A stretch of 64,000 nt of DNA from Woodsholea maritima DSM 17123 (GTDB lineage: Bacteria; Pseudomonadota; Alphaproteobacteria; Caulobacterales; Maricaulaceae). Position numbers and translations under genes: made by a program. Where the stretch lies: contig NZ_KB908056.1 in the NCBI RefSeq assembly GCF_000382325.1, forward strand, positions 749,148-813,147, written 5' to 3'. The notes beneath the pieces are model-generated. The model did not search any database. It saw only the letters and a list, made by a program, of their open reading frames with translations, and was not told the origin of the DNA. This document shows, piece by piece, positions 44,801 through 54,198 of this stretch (position 1 is its first letter; each line of letters opens with the position of its first letter).

Positions 44801-46948
44801 ATGCTGAAATCTTTATCCATATCCTTAAAAATCACCCTTATCGTGTTGGGCGGGGTTCTAACCCTTGGCCTTACCTTAGGAGCCGCAAGCGTGATGCGCT
44901 CGCAAAGCGCGTCCCAAGCGGCCACACAAGAGCGCCTTGAAGCCGTTCTGGCCGCCCGCAAAGACACGCTCCACCTCTATTTTGATGGGATGGCCCATGA
45001 TTTGAAAGTTGTGGCGCAAAATCCCAATACCCGCGCGGCCATACGTGCTTACTCACAAAGCTGGAGTGAGCTTGGCTCCAATGCCAGCCAGCACCTCCAG
45101 CAAGCCTATCTGAGCAATAACCCTCACCCGGCGGGCGAGCGTGATGATCTGCGCATGGCCAGTGATGGCAGCGCCTATTCACAGGCTCACAACCAGTTCC
45201 ATCCCTGGTTCCGCACGCTACAGGTCGAGCGCGGCTATTACGATATCTTCTTGATCAACGAAGCCGGCGATTTGGTCTATTCGGTCTTTAAAGAGCAGGA
45301 CTTCGCCACCAATCTCGCCCAGGGGCGATACCGCGACAGTGGCCTGGCGCAAGCCTTCGCCAGCGCACGCACGGCCGCGCAAGGCGATCTCACCTTCGTG
45401 GATTTCGAAGCTTACGCGCCCAGCAATAATGCCCCGGCCAGCTTCATGGCGACGCCGGTTTTTGATGAAAATGGTCGCCGGATCGGCGTCCTCGCCTTCC
45501 AAATGCCGATTGATCGCTTGAGCGCCGTGATGGGTGCCGCGACCGGCCTGGGTGAAACCGGTGAAGCCTACGCCTTTGGCGATGATGGCCTGATGCGGAC
45601 CCAGGCGCGCTTCTCGACCCAATCTACCGTGTTAAACGAACCGGTTGGTGAAGGTCTTCGCGCCAGCGTGCGTGACGCCAGCGCTGGCTTCACCACGACG
45701 CAGGATCATCGCGGCGAAAACAGCCTGATGGCCTTCGATACCTTCAACTATGAGGGCTTCACCTGGCATCTCGCTGTTGCACAAACCACCCGCGAAGCCA
45801 TGGCCGCGACCAATCGTTTGACCCGCGATGTCATCCTGCTGGCTGGGGTGTTGACGATCATTCTGGGTGGTCTGGGCGTGCTCATCGCGCGTCAGATCTC
45901 CAACCCCATCATACGTATGACCCGCACCACAGAAATCATCGCCGGCGGCGATAAGAGCGTAGAGATTGAAGGCCAGGATCGCGGCGATGAAATCGGTGCC
46001 TTGGCGCGGGCCTTGCAAGTCTTCAAGCAAGTTCTGGTTCAGGTCGAAGACATGGCCGCCGAACAAGAACGCCAGATGGAGCGCCTGAAAAAGCTCGCGC
46101 GCGGTGAAGAAATTGAGCGCATGGCGATCGTCTTTGAAAGCGCCGCGCAAGAAGCATTAAGCTCGGTTGCCAGTGCGGTGGCAGAACTAGATGCCAATGC
46201 GCAATCGCTGCTCAATCTGGCCGGGCGCACCTCGTCCAGCTCTGACAATGCGCGCTCTGCGGCGGAAGACACCGACAGCAATCTGCGCAATGTCGCCGCG
46301 GCGGCAGAAGAGATGAGCGCTTCGGTCCACGAGATCGCGCAAAAGACCCAACGCTCAACCGCCGCCACCCATCAGGCCAGCGCCCTGGTGCGCTCTGCCA
46401 GCAATCAGGTAAGTGGGCTTGAGGCTGCCGGGGCCGCGATTGGCCAGGTTATCCAGCTGATCAATGACATTGCCGAACAGACCAATTTGCTGGCGCTCAA
46501 TGCCACGATTGAGGCGGCCCGCGCCGGGGAAGCCGGTAAGGGCTTCGCCGTGGTGGCGAGCGAAGTGAAGGCCCTGGCCGCACAAACCGCCAAAGCCACC
46601 CAGGATATTGGCGATCAGCTGGGCCGCATCACGGCGGCCTCGTCTGAAGTGGCTGTCTCCATCCAGTCCGTCTCGCAAATCATGGAGGAGGTCAACGCCC
46701 ACTCCACCGAGATCAGCGCCGCGATTGAGCAACAATCAGGCGCCACGGGCGAGATTTCCTCCAACATTCAGAACGCCTCTTCACGCATGCAGGGCGTTAC
46801 CGGATCAGTTGGCGAAGTGACGGAGATGGCCGGAGAGACCCAAAGCGCGGCGAGCCAGGTCGCCGAGGCCAGCAATGAGCTGGCACGCCAATCCAACGGC
46901 CTGAAAACCCAAGTCGAAGACTTCCTGGCCGGTATCCGTTCGGCTTAA
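44801..46948 (+). CDS. Methyl-accepting chemotaxis protein (paralogue 2)
   Basis: 715 residues, similar along the whole length to the preceding receptor: membrane helix, Cache-type periplasmic domain ([28 protein letters not shown]), second helix, HAMP ([20 protein letters not shown]) and signalling domain with [20 protein letters not shown]. It ends in [10 protein letters not shown], again without a CheR pentapeptide. The sensory domains differ more than the tips, as expected for receptors that have diverged in ligand. The ATG at 44801 is preceded by GGGGGAAG; a GTG four codons earlier is possible. Clear tandem duplicate. Confidence 0.93.
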   Translation: MLKSLSISLKITLIVLGGVLTLGLTLGAASVMRSQSASQAATQERLEAVLAARKDTLHLYFDGMAHDLKVVAQNPNTRAAIRAYSQSWSELGSNASQHLQQAYLSNNPHPAGERDDLRMASDGSAYSQAHNQFHPWFRTLQVERGYYDIFLINEAGDLVYSVFKEQDFATNLAQGRYRDSGLAQAFASARTAAQGDLTFVDFEAYAPSNNAPASFMATPVFDENGRRIGVLAFQMPIDRLSAVMGAATGLGETGEAYAFGDDGLMRTQARFSTQSTVLNEPVGEGLRASVRDASAGFTTTQDHRGENSLMAFDTFNYEGFTWHLAVAQTTREAMAATNRLTRDVILLAGVLTIILGGLGVLIARQISNPIIRMTRTTEIIAGGDKSVEIEGQDRGDEIGALARALQVFKQVLVQVEDMAAEQERQMERLKKLARGEEIERMAIVFESAAQEALSSVASAVAELDANAQSLLNLAGRTSSSSDNARSAAEDTDSNLRNVAAAAEEMSASVHEIAQKTQRSTAATHQASALVRSASNQVSGLEAAGAAIGQVIQLINDIAEQTNLLALNATIEAARAGEAGKGFAVVASEVKALAAQTAKATQDIGDQLGRITAASSEVAVSIQSVSQIMEEVNAHSTEISAAIEQQSGATGEISSNIQNASSRMQGVTGSVGEVTEMAGETQSAASQVAEASNELARQSNGLKTQVEDFLAGIRSA

Positions 46949-46971
46949 GCGCCCCCCTCGCCTTAAGCCTG

Positions 46972-47007
46972 GCCCACCGCTCTCTTCCCCGGGCGGTGGG
47001 CTTTTCT
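46972..47007 (+). terminator. Rho-independent terminator after chemoreceptor 2
   Basis: GCCCACCGC (46972-46980) pairs with GCGGTGGGC (46993-47001), followed by TTTTCT, 23 bases after the stop codon. Confidence 0.88.
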
Positions 47008-47051
47008 ATGTCTGGCGCGCCTTTAAAACCTCACCCCCGACGCCCCCTTCC

Positions 47052-47080
47052 TTGACTCTGGGCTGACTTTGCGCTAGGCG
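47052..47080 (+). promoter_or_regulatory. Weak promoter candidate for ffh
   Basis: TTGACT (47052-47057) and TAGGCG (47075-47080) are separated by 17 bases in the 380-base gap before ffh. The -35 is good, the -10 is poor, so this is tentative. The rest of the gap has no gene that I can support, although a reading frame extends upstream of ffh to 47195. Confidence 0.28.
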
Positions 47081-47332
47081 TCTTCGTTCTCAAATCAAGC
47101 GCTAGCCCGCTTGTCTCTCCATCACAGGGTTGTCGGCCGATTATGACAAACCGGAGGATGGCGAGATCCCTCACTCAGCGAAAGACTTCGCCCAGTGGGG
47201 GTGTTGGCGCGTGGCCCTTTGGTTGCGAGTAAACGGATATGGCATGAAGGCGCGCGCATCCCTTTGGGACTGGCGCAGATCATCACCATATTCGCGATGA
47301 GTATGGTAACGGGACAACCCCAAGGCGGATCA

Positions 47333-48871
47333 ATGTTTGACGCATTAACAGAGCGCTTATCGGGCGTATTTGATCAGATCACAGGGCGCGGCGCTCTGTC
47401 TGAAAAGGACGTTGATGCGGCCTTGCGTGAAATACGTGTCGCGCTGTTAGAAGCCGATGTCGCCCTGCCTGCCGTCAAAGATTTCGTCAAAAAGGTCAAA
47501 GAGCGCGCCGTGGGTGAGGAAGTCATCCGCGCCGTCGCACCGGGCCAGCAAGTTATTAAAATCGTTCACGACGGCCTGGTTGAGCTGTTGGGCGGCGAGG
47601 GTGAGCCCGAAGGCCTTAATCTGATCGGGGAGCCCCCGGTTGCGATTTTGATGGCCGGTCTGCAGGGCTCGGGTAAAACCACCACCACCGCCAAGCTCGC
47701 CAAGCGCCTGACTGAGCGTGAGCGTAAAAAAGTCCTCGTGGCCTCACTCGACACCCGCCGTCCAGCCGCGATGGAACAGCTCGCCCAGATGGCTGAAAAG
47801 GCCGGGGTGCAGAGCCTTCCCATCGTCAAGGGCCAAAGCGCGGTTGAGATCGCCAAGCGCGCCATGCAGGCCGCGCGCCTTCAGGGCTATGATGTCGTTC
47901 TGCTCGATACCGCGGGCCGCACCTCCATTGATGAAGAGATGATGGCCGAAGCGGCCAAAATCGCTGAAATTGCCAATCCGCGCGAAATCCTGTTGGTCGC
48001 CGACAGCTTGACCGGTCAAGATGCCGTCGAAACCGCCTCCCGCTTTAACGAGCGTTTGAAGCTGACCGGCCTGGTCCTGACCCGGATGGATGGTGATGGG
48101 CGCGGCGGTGCGGCGCTGTCAATGCGCTGGGTCACGGGTCTGCCGATTAAATTCCTGGGCGTTTCGGAAAAAGTCGATGGCCTGGATGCCTTTGATGCCA
48201 AACGTCTGGCCGGGCGCATCCTGGGCCAGGGCGATATCATCTCGCTGGTGGAAAAAGCCTCCGCTGAGGTCGATCACGCCAAGGCTGAAAAGCTGGCCAA
48301 GAAAATGGCCAAGGGCAAGTTCGACTTCGAAGACTTGGCTGACCAATTGCGCCAATTGCAGAAAATGGGCGGGCTCAGCGGCATTATGGGCTTCCTGCCC
48401 GGTATGAATAAAGCAGCCAAATCACAAATGGCCAATGCGGGCTTTGATGACAAAGCGCTTAAGCGCCAAGAAGCCATAATCCTCTCCATGACCCCAGAAG
48501 AACGCGCTAAGCCGGATATCTTGAAGGCGAGCCGCAAGCGCCGCATCGCAATGGGCGCAGGCGTCGACGTGCCTGAGGTCAATCGCTTGATCAAAATGCA
48601 CCGCCAAATGGCGGACATGATGAAGAAGGTCTCCAAAAAAGGCCCCAAAGGCCTGGCCGGTATGATGGGCGGAATGCCTGGCATGCCGGGCGGTATGGGT
48701 GACGCCCCGGATCTGGGCAGCGCTGCGCAAGATCTTCTCAAAGGAAACACGCCGCAAGGCGTCAAAGGACTACCGGGCCTGCCAGGGGCCGGTGGATCCT
48801 CAGGTGGCCTGCCTGGACTTGGCGGATCACTGGGGCCCAAAGGCCTACCCCCTGGCTTCGGTAAAAAATAA
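47333..48871 (+). CDS. ffh: Signal recognition particle protein Ffh
   Basis: 512 residues. N domain (MFDALTERLSGVFDQITGRG), G domain with P-loop GLQGSGKTTTTAKLA, DTRRPAAMEQL, LLDTAGRTSIDEEMM and TRMDGDGRGGAAL, then a methionine-rich M domain that binds 4.5S RNA and signal peptides, with a glycine/methionine/proline-rich tail (GMMGGMPGMPGGMG). It targets nascent membrane proteins to FtsY. The ATG at 47333 matches the conserved N-terminus and follows AAGGCGGA; the upstream extension is not family sequence. First of the rpsP-rimM-trmD-rplS cluster. Confidence 0.95.
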   Translation: MFDALTERLSGVFDQITGRGALSEKDVDAALREIRVALLEADVALPAVKDFVKKVKERAVGEEVIRAVAPGQQVIKIVHDGLVELLGGEGEPEGLNLIGEPPVAILMAGLQGSGKTTTTAKLAKRLTERERKKVLVASLDTRRPAAMEQLAQMAEKAGVQSLPIVKGQSAVEIAKRAMQAARLQGYDVVLLDTAGRTSIDEEMMAEAAKIAEIANPREILLVADSLTGQDAVETASRFNERLKLTGLVLTRMDGDGRGGAALSMRWVTGLPIKFLGVSEKVDGLDAFDAKRLAGRILGQGDIISLVEKASAEVDHAKAEKLAKKMAKGKFDFEDLADQLRQLQKMGGLSGIMGFLPGMNKAAKSQMANAGFDDKALKRQEAIILSMTPEERAKPDILKASRKRRIAMGAGVDVPEVNRLIKMHRQMADMMKKVSKKGPKGLAGMMGGMPGMPGGMGDAPDLGSAAQDLLKGNTPQGVKGLPGLPGAGGSSGGLPGLGGSLGPKGLPPGFGKK

Positions 48872-48895
48872 ACGACCTATCAAGGACTTAATATC

Positions 48896-49318
48896 ATGGC
48901 ATTGAAAATTCGTCTCGCCCGTGGTGGCGCTAAAAAACGTCCATTCTACCGCGTCGTTGTCGCTGACAGCCGTATGCCGCGCGATGGCCGCTTCATCGAG
49001 AAAATCGGCATCTACAACCCGATGCTGCCACGCGATCACGCCGAGCGTATCGTTCTGGACGCTGAGAAAGCCGCTGAATGGCTGAAAAAAGGTGCTCAAC
49101 CGACCGACCGTGTGGCTCGCTTCTTAGGCGCAGCTGGCGTTATTGAGTGGAAACACGGCAATAACCCGAAAAAAGCGGTTCCTGGCCAGAAAGCCAAAGA
49201 ACGCGCTGAAGAGCGTGCTGAAAAAGAAGCCGCCCGTAAGGAAGCGGAAGAAGAAGCCAAAGCCGCCGCCGCAGCGCCTGCAGAAGAGGCCGGTGAAGAG
49301 GCTGCTGCTGAAGAATAA
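48896..49318 (+). CDS. rpsP: 30S ribosomal protein S16
   Basis: 140 residues. The conserved S16 core occupies the first 85 or so residues ([35 protein letters not shown]). The rest is a Lys/Glu/Ala-rich tail (from about residue 100) that is longer than in E. coli S16 but common in alphaproteobacteria; it is probably helical and flexible. AAGGACTTAAT precedes the ATG, 24 bases after ffh. A strong terminator follows and separates it from rimM. Confidence 0.96.
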   Translation: MALKIRLARGGAKKRPFYRVVVADSRMPRDGRFIEKIGIYNPMLPRDHAERIVLDAEKAAEWLKKGAQPTDRVARFLGAAGVIEWKHGNNPKKAVPGQKAKERAEERAEKEAARKEAEEEAKAAAAAPAEEAGEEAAAEE

Positions 49319-49346
49319 GGCTTGGCCCTTATCGTCAGCGAATTAT

Positions 49347-49380
49347 AAAAGCCGGATGGGCAACCATCCGGCTTTTCTTC
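49347..49380 (+). terminator. Strong hairpin between rpsP and rimM
   Basis: AAAAGCCGGATGG (49347-49359) pairs with CCATCCGGCTTTT (49364-49376), a perfect 13-bp stem with a 4-base loop GCAA and TTCTT after it. It should end most rpsP transcripts and so decouples ribosomal protein S16 from rimM-trmD. Confidence 0.92.
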
Positions 49381-49419
49381 TATGTAAGCTGGTTTTTCGC
49401 CATCAAGGAACTGAGTATT

Positions 49420-50010
49420 ATGAGCGCTTCTGACACCTTTATTCTGGTCGGTGCTATCGCCGGGGCCCATGGCGTGAAAGGCGAGGTGAAAATCAAATCC
49501 TTCACTGCTGACCCCGATGCAGTCTTTGATTATGGCCCCTTCCTGAATAAAACCGGCGCGCCGCTCTTCACCGTGAAGAGCCATAAAAGCACCAATGATG
49601 GCTTTATCGCGCGCATCGCGGAGGTGAAATCGCGCGAAGAGGCCCAGGCCCTGAAAGGCACGCAGCTGTTTGTGCCGCGCGAGGTTTTCCCCGATCTGGA
49701 AGAGGATGAGTTTTATTATACCGACCTCTATGGCCTGAAGGTCGAGGATCTGGAGGGTAATCCCTTGGGCGAGGTCAAAGCCGTCTTTGATTATGGCGCA
49801 GGCGACCTTCTAGAGCTGCACAAGACCCCAGATCGTAAGGGCAGCTGGCTGTTAGCCTTCACCCGCGAAGCTGTGCCCCATATCGACATCAAGGCCGGCA
49901 AGATCATCGCCAATCCGCCGCAAGAGGGCAATGAAACCCAGGCCGAAGAAGAAGCCGGTCGCAAGGCGTTTTTAGAGGGGGATACGCCTGAAGACGACCT
50001 GCAAACATAG
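49420..50010 (+). CDS. rimM: Ribosome maturation factor RimM
   Basis: 196 residues. N-terminal RimM domain (FILVGAIAGAHGVKGEVKIKSF) and C-terminal PRC-barrel (FYYTDLYGLKVEDLEGNPLGEV, then LLAFTREAVPHIDIKAGKI). It binds S19 and helps assemble the 30S head. The acidic C-terminal extension (EGNETQAEEEAGRKAFLEGDTPEDDL) is longer than the family core. GGAACTGAGTATT precedes the ATG. Confidence 0.94.
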   Translation: MSASDTFILVGAIAGAHGVKGEVKIKSFTADPDAVFDYGPFLNKTGAPLFTVKSHKSTNDGFIARIAEVKSREEAQALKGTQLFVPREVFPDLEEDEFYYTDLYGLKVEDLEGNPLGEVKAVFDYGAGDLLELHKTPDRKGSWLLAFTREAVPHIDIKAGKIIANPPQEGNETQAEEEAGRKAFLEGDTPEDDLQT

Positions 50011-50111
50011 CTTATGTCTACCACTGCGCTTTTATCTTCCGGAACGCTCTCATCGCTGACGCGTTGATTTTGCTGAAGTCCTTTGGGCGAGGTTGATCAA
50101 GGAGAGGCGTC

Positions 50112-50288
50112 ATGTCTGCTTTTAGCGCATATCTGTTAGGCTCTATCGTTTTGGCGCTTGCGATCGGGATGGGGCTTTATAGGCTCAGTGTTCCGCCTCT
50201 ATGGATTGGTGTCGGAGCCCTTATCATTGTCGGCTTTGGCCTGATGGGCGGCGCAGCCAAGACCAAACATAAAGACAGCCCGCAATAG
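50112..50288 (+). CDS. 58-residue two-helix membrane protein
   Basis: An ATG at 50112 with AGGAGAGG eight bases before it opens a 58-codon frame ending in TAG at 50286-50288. The product has two membrane helices (about residues 5-22 and 28-46; ending GFGLMGGAAK) and a polar tail (TKHKDSPQ). Family not recognised. It lies between rimM and trmD in the same direction, in a position where relatives usually have no gene. Confidence 0.55.
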   Translation: MSAFSAYLLGSIVLALAIGMGLYRLSVPPLWIGVGALIIVGFGLMGGAAKTKHKDSPQ

Positions 50289-50409
50289 ATCAGGGGCTTA
50301 AATCTGGATCGACAGAGAAAGATATGAAGGTTTGGCGCTTAAGGGCTTAGCCAGGATAGCTGGCCTCTCAGCTTGAAACTTCGCCTATTGGATGCCATAC
50401 CCCGCGCCC

Positions 50410-51114
50410 ATGACATGGACCGCAACTGTCTTAACCCTGTTTCCAGAGGCATTTCCAGGCGCTTTAGGCGTCTCTCTCATAGATTCTGCACATAGAAACG
50501 GTCTTTGGGCGCTAGAGACGGTAGACATTCGGTCATTTTCCCGTCATAAGCACGCCTCCGTTGATGACACGCCGGCTGGCGGCGGCCCAGGAATGGTGCT
50601 GCGCCCCGATGTAGCAGCAGCGGCGATTGATAGCGTGCCCCGTGACGGGCGCGCATTAATCTACTTAACACCGCGCGGCAAACCGGTGTCCCAAGCTCGG
50701 GTTCGAGAGTGGGCACAGGGGCCGGGCGTTATTCTGTTTTGCGGACGCTTTGAAGGCCTGGATCAACGGGTCATCGACAGCCGGGAAATGGAAGAGGTGA
50801 GTGTCGGTGATGCCGTGCTGGCCGGTGGTGAAATTCCTGCGCAATACCTCATCGAGGCCTGCGTGCGATTGATCCCCGGTGTGCTGGGCAAGATGGCATC
50901 CACCGAAGATGAGAGTTTCGAGGGTGACCTGCTTGAATACCCCCAATACACCCGTCCGCGGGAGTGGGAAGGGCAGGTTATTCCCGATGTGCTGTTATCG
51001 GGCGACCATGGAAAGGTCGACCAGTGGCGGCAAGACCAGGCAGAAGCATTAACAGAGCGGCGCCGTCCCGATCTCTTCGAGAGATATCAGCGGCGCAATG
51101 GAGAGACCCGATGA
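50410..51114 (+). CDS. trmD: tRNA (guanine-37-N1)-methyltransferase
   Basis: About 234 residues. TrmD forms m1G37 in tRNAs to prevent +1 frameshifting, using SAM bound in a trefoil knot. The knot-region motifs are visible: [39 protein letters not shown] and [15 protein letters not shown]. The ATG at 50410 ([15 protein letters not shown]) matches family starts; an ATG six codons upstream is less likely. Its stop overlaps the rplS start (ATGA). Confidence 0.94.
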   Translation: MTWTATVLTLFPEAFPGALGVSLIDSAHRNGLWALETVDIRSFSRHKHASVDDTPAGGGPGMVLRPDVAAAAIDSVPRDGRALIYLTPRGKPVSQARVREWAQGPGVILFCGRFEGLDQRVIDSREMEEVSVGDAVLAGGEIPAQYLIEACVRLIPGVLGKMASTEDESFEGDLLEYPQYTRPREWEGQVIPDVLLSGDHGKVDQWRQDQAEALTERRRPDLFERYQRRNGETR

Positions 51115-51503
51115 ACTTGATCGAAGAGCTCGAAAAAGAAGAAACCGCCCGCGTATTGGGTGAAAAATCAATCCCTGAGTTTTCCGCAGGCGACACTGTT
51201 TCAGTGGGCGTGTGGATCCGCGAAGGTAACCGTGAGCGTATCCAGCGTTTCGAAGGCGTTGTGATTGCCCGTTCTGGCGAAGGCCTGAACGAGAACTTCA
51301 CGGTTCGCAAAATCTCTTTCGGTGAAGGCGTCGAGCGCGTATTCCCCGTTTATTCTCCGATCCTCGATTCTATCGAAGTGAAGCGTAAAGGCCGCGTTCG
51401 CCGCGCCAAGCTTTACTATCTACGTGATCGCCGTGGTAAGTCTGCGCGTATTGTTGAGCGTACCACCGGACGCGGGATCGAGCAGCGCGCTCAAAAGTCC
51501 TAA
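51111..51503 (+). CDS. rplS: 50S ribosomal protein L19
   Basis: 130 residues covering the whole L19 family: [53 protein letters not shown] and [25 protein letters not shown]19 sits at the 30S-50S interface. The ATG overlaps the trmD stop by 4 bases, so the two are translationally coupled. Followed 30 bases later by a strong terminator. Confidence 0.96.
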   Translation: MNLIEELEKEETARVLGEKSIPEFSAGDTVSVGVWIREGNRERIQRFEGVVIARSGEGLNENFTVRKISFGEGVERVFPVYSPILDSIEVKRKGRVRRAKLYYLRDRRGKSARIVERTTGRGIEQRAQKS

Positions 51504-51531
51504 GACTTTAACGCTTCTGCCAAGTGTTATG

Positions 51532-51560
51532 CCCGCCTGAGCTTGCTCAGGCGGGTTTTC
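51532..51560 (+). terminator. Rho-independent terminator after rplS
   Basis: CCCGCCTGAG (51532-51541) pairs with CTCAGGCGGG (51546-51555) around a 4-base loop, then TTTT. Confidence 0.92.
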
Positions 51561-51880
51561 GCTTATGCCCTCAAGCAGGCGATAACGGCCGTCAGGCCGC
51601 AAGCGCGAATGTCCTCAAATAGCCGACAGGCGTTAGGACAAATAAGAAGTGTGCGCCCGCAGCGAAGCGAGGAAACAGAACCGGACCCATCGGGTTCGCA
51701 AGGACGACCGTGCGCCCGCAGCGAAGCGAGGAAACTTAAGGAAAAATGTCATGCCAGACTTGATCTGGCATCCATGCCGTGACCTTGAACTATAGTCTGG
51801 TCGTGCAAAGCCTTGCCTAACCCTGTCAGCATGGACCCCAAATCAAGTTTGGGGTGATAGTTTGAGTATAGAATTAGACC
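51561..51880. repeat. Intergenic repeat cluster 2
   Basis: The gene-free stretch between rplS and thpR contains two copies of CCCGCAGCGAAGCGAGGAA (51656-51674 and 51715-51733), each preceded by GTGCG. GCAAGGACGACCG (about 51697) and CCCTCAAGCAGGCGAT (about 51566) resemble words in the cluster at 29.0-29.5 kb. ATGCCAGACTTGATCTGGCAT (about 51750) is a near-palindrome matching the ATGCCAGATC unit there. A further palindromic unit, CCCCAAATCAAGTTTGGGG, lies at about 51838. The two clusters are clearly built of the same modules. Confidence 0.75.
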
Positions 51881-51910
51881 CTCAAACACACACCATCAGG
51901 TTGCGCACCC

Positions 51911-52468
51911 CTACCCGATCACCAGCTTATGATGGAGGGGGTATTCCGCTTCGATCTCATAACTGGTGCCGCCTTTATCGTGAAACCAGCTGGAATAGAG
52001 ATAAAACCGGTCCGCCATGAAAGGCTTGGACTTATAAAGGCCTAAACGGCGTTCAAATGTCGCCAAACGCTCCAGATCGGGTCGGCGCAGATAGGCGATG
52101 GTCACATGGGGGCGATAGACGCGCTTTTCCATGTCCAGACCCAAGGCCCGCGCACGGCGCTCCACCCGGCCCGCCAGATCATGAAGGGCAGAATTGTCCT
52201 CTACGCCGAGCCACAAAGCATGGGGCTCTGTCCTGCCAAAATGGCCTGCGCCTTTAAGCTGGATCTCAAAGGGGCTCTGATCGATACGCGCCAGCTCACT
52301 ATCGAGCGCCTCGGCGCGGCGCTCATCCAACTCACCAAAAAAGGCCAGCGTGATATGAAACTGGTCACGCCTGCGCCATTTTGCGCCTTTCACACCTTTC
52401 ATGAGGGGCTCAAAACGCTCAGCGATCTCATCAGGGATCGGCAATCCCGCAAATAAGCGTAAGGTCAT
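51911..52468 (-). CDS. thpR: RNA 2',3'-cyclic phosphodiesterase (2H phosphoesterase)
   Basis: 185 residues of the 2H phosphoesterase family. The two HxT motifs are H38-x-T (QFHITLAFFGEL) and H121-x-T (RPHVTIAYL). ThpR hydrolyses 2',3'-cyclic phosphodiester ends of RNA. The ATG at 52468 (MTLRLFAGLPIP) is the family start, with AAGG... lying within; a longer frame to 52507 adds unrelated residues. It is divergent from the Bax-inhibitor gene. Confidence 0.88.
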   Translation of the reverse strand: MTLRLFAGLPIPDEIAERFEPLMKGVKGAKWRRRDQFHITLAFFGELDERRAEALDSELARIDQSPFEIQLKGAGHFGRTEPHALWLGVEDNSALHDLAGRVERRARALGLDMEKRVYRPHVTIAYLRRPDLERLATFERRLGLYKSKPFMADRFYLYSSWFHDKGGTSYEIEAEYPLHHKLVIG

Positions 52469-52634
52469 AATAGCCCTAGCCCTCATCAATTTTGCCTGTG
52501 CCGTCAAGGCAAAATCATGTGATCGCCTATGAAACTAACGCCGGTTTCACTTGCAATTGGCGCGCTCACACCCGATATTATGTAACAAAGCGCAGCTATG
52601 CGTGATTATGGATTGAGAAAGGCAGTTAGACACG

Positions 52635-53375
52635 ATGAGTGAATATTCACGGGCAAACTATGGCGCAACCACGCTGGATATGTCCGCAGACGCGGGTTTG
52701 CGCAAATTCATGCTGGGCGTTTACAACAAGCTGGGTCTCGGCTTGGTGTTGTCCGGTATTCTGGCCTATCTGACCTCGGCCTACCCGCCGGTGCGCGATG
52801 CCATGTTCAACATCCAAGATGGCTATCTGGTCGGCTACACCCTGTTGGGTAATATCGTGCGCTTTGCGCCGCTGGTCATGATTTTCGGCTCGATGTTTGT
52901 GATGAAAAACCCCAGCGCCGCGGCCGCGAACCTGCTCTACTGGGCCATGGTTGCCACCATTGGTGCAGGCCTGGGCGTATGGCTCTTGGTGTATACCGGT
53001 GAATCGGTAGCCCAGACCTTCTTCATCACCTCAGCGGCCTTCTTTGGTCTGTCGCTGTTTGGCTATACCACAAAGCGTAACCTGCAAGCCTTTGGCAGCT
53101 TCCTGATCATGGCCGTCATCGGCCTGATCCTGGCGATGGTCGTTAACATGTTCCTGAAATCAGGCATGATGGCGATGATCATCTCTGGTATCGGTGTTTT
53201 GATCTTCTCTGGCTTGATCGCCTATGACACTCAGCGCCTGAAGCTACAATATTACCAATTGGGTGGTGATCAGCGTTCTATGGCGGTTGCGACATCCATG
53301 GGCGCGCTGAGCCTTTACATCAACTTCATCAACCTGTTCCAATTCTTGTTGATGCTGTTGGGTAATCGCCGCTAA
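52635..53375 (+). CDS. Bax inhibitor-1/YccA family membrane protein
   Basis: 246 residues with seven membrane helices, typical of the BI-1/YccA family. LRKFMLGVYNKLGLGLVLSG at the start and FSGLIAYDTQRLKLQYYQLG plus MGALSLYINFINLFQFLLMLLG at the end are the family hallmarks; the aspartate of AYDTQ belongs to the proposed di-aspartyl pH sensor. Members are pH-sensitive calcium-leak channels or modulators of FtsH. GAAAGGCAG precedes the ATG. Single gene followed by a strong terminator. Confidence 0.93.
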   Translation: MSEYSRANYGATTLDMSADAGLRKFMLGVYNKLGLGLVLSGILAYLTSAYPPVRDAMFNIQDGYLVGYTLLGNIVRFAPLVMIFGSMFVMKNPSAAAANLLYWAMVATIGAGLGVWLLVYTGESVAQTFFITSAAFFGLSLFGYTTKRNLQAFGSFLIMAVIGLILAMVVNMFLKSGMMAMIISGIGVLIFSGLIAYDTQRLKLQYYQLGGDQRSMAVATSMGALSLYINFINLFQFLLMLLGNRR

Positions 53376-53395
53376 GCGATCCTAACTTTGATGAC

Positions 53396-53428
53396 AAAAA
53401 CCCCGGTCCTTTGGGCCGGGGTTTTTTT
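53396..53428 (+). terminator. Rho-independent terminator after the BI-1 gene
   Basis: AAACCCCGGTCC pairs with GGGCCGGGGTTT (53397-53424 approximately) followed by seven T's. It may also serve the convergent DUF2794 gene. Confidence 0.92.
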
Positions 53429-53444
53429 GTGGGCTCTACCGTGT

Positions 53445-53777
53445 TTAGGGCGTCAGCTTCAACAATAAGCGATCAAAGACCCGCATCACCTGGGCCAGAT
53501 CATGACCCCGCTTTAAAATCGCCCCCGTAGCGGCAACCACGCGGTAAGCCCCCTGCTTATGGGCATCCTTGGGTGTTTTGATAATGCGATAGATCGGCAC
53601 TTCGGCGGCGTGGCGAAAGATTGAAAACTCCGCGCGATCCTTCAGGCCATCAATCGCATAATCGCGCCATTCCCCGGCCGCCACCATGCGTCCATAGACC
53701 CACAAAATCTTATCCAGCTCTTCACGCTGAAACATCACGATCTCGGGGGATGATTTCGAGAAGGGTGTTGCACTCAT
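53445..53777 (-). CDS. DUF2794 domain protein
   Basis: 110 residues matching the DUF2794 family, which is essentially confined to alphaproteobacteria: FQREELDKILWVYGRMVAAGEWRDYAIDGL, AEFSIFRHAAEVPIYRIIK and GAYRVVAATGAILKRGHDL. Small soluble protein, function unknown. It is a useful lineage marker. It is convergent with the BI-1 gene. Confidence 0.88.
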   Translation of the reverse strand: MSATPFSKSSPEIVMFQREELDKILWVYGRMVAAGEWRDYAIDGLKDRAEFSIFRHAAEVPIYRIIKTPKDAHKQGAYRVVAATGAILKRGHDLAQVMRVFDRLLLKLTP

Positions 53778-54198
53778 CTCACACCCTTTTGGTGCAGGCT
53801 AAACTCAAATACACGTCATACCCTTATTCTTACTGACATTTCATGAAGCGCCACAATACCGCCTTATTTCGGTCTTCTCTGCGCCTCATCCCATGGCCAT
53901 CTTCATTCCTGTCGATCGGTCGGGACGACGCTAGGTCCTGGTTTCACAGCCCCCCCAGCCCCCCGGATTTGGCGACTGGCTGATCGACACCAGCTTCCCC
54001 CCATTTTACCCGCTCATGCAACTGCAATCTTTCGGGAACGCTTTTAGACCTTTGTGGATTATCCTTAGGGTGAATTATGCTGAGATCGTCTTAGCGTCAC
54101 ACCTAGCCAGCCGCCCTAAGACAGGCTATCGCTAAGAGCATCGGGAGAGGGTGGATCACGCGGGCATGCTCGCACGGTCCAGATGAGACGAGGCGTCG
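53778..54198. other. Gene-free region upstream of the ABC operon
   Basis: These 420 bases lie between the divergent starts of DUF2794 and the ABC operon. I find no open frame with coding character. A run of C's near 53949-53962 and several T/C-rich stretches occur. Both promoters should be here but none matches the consensus convincingly. Confidence 0.5.

Noticed and set aside
46949-47332. Possible 4.5S RNA (ffs) gene upstream of ffh
   Set aside because: I looked for the conserved SRP RNA tetraloop hairpin region and did not find a convincing match by eye.
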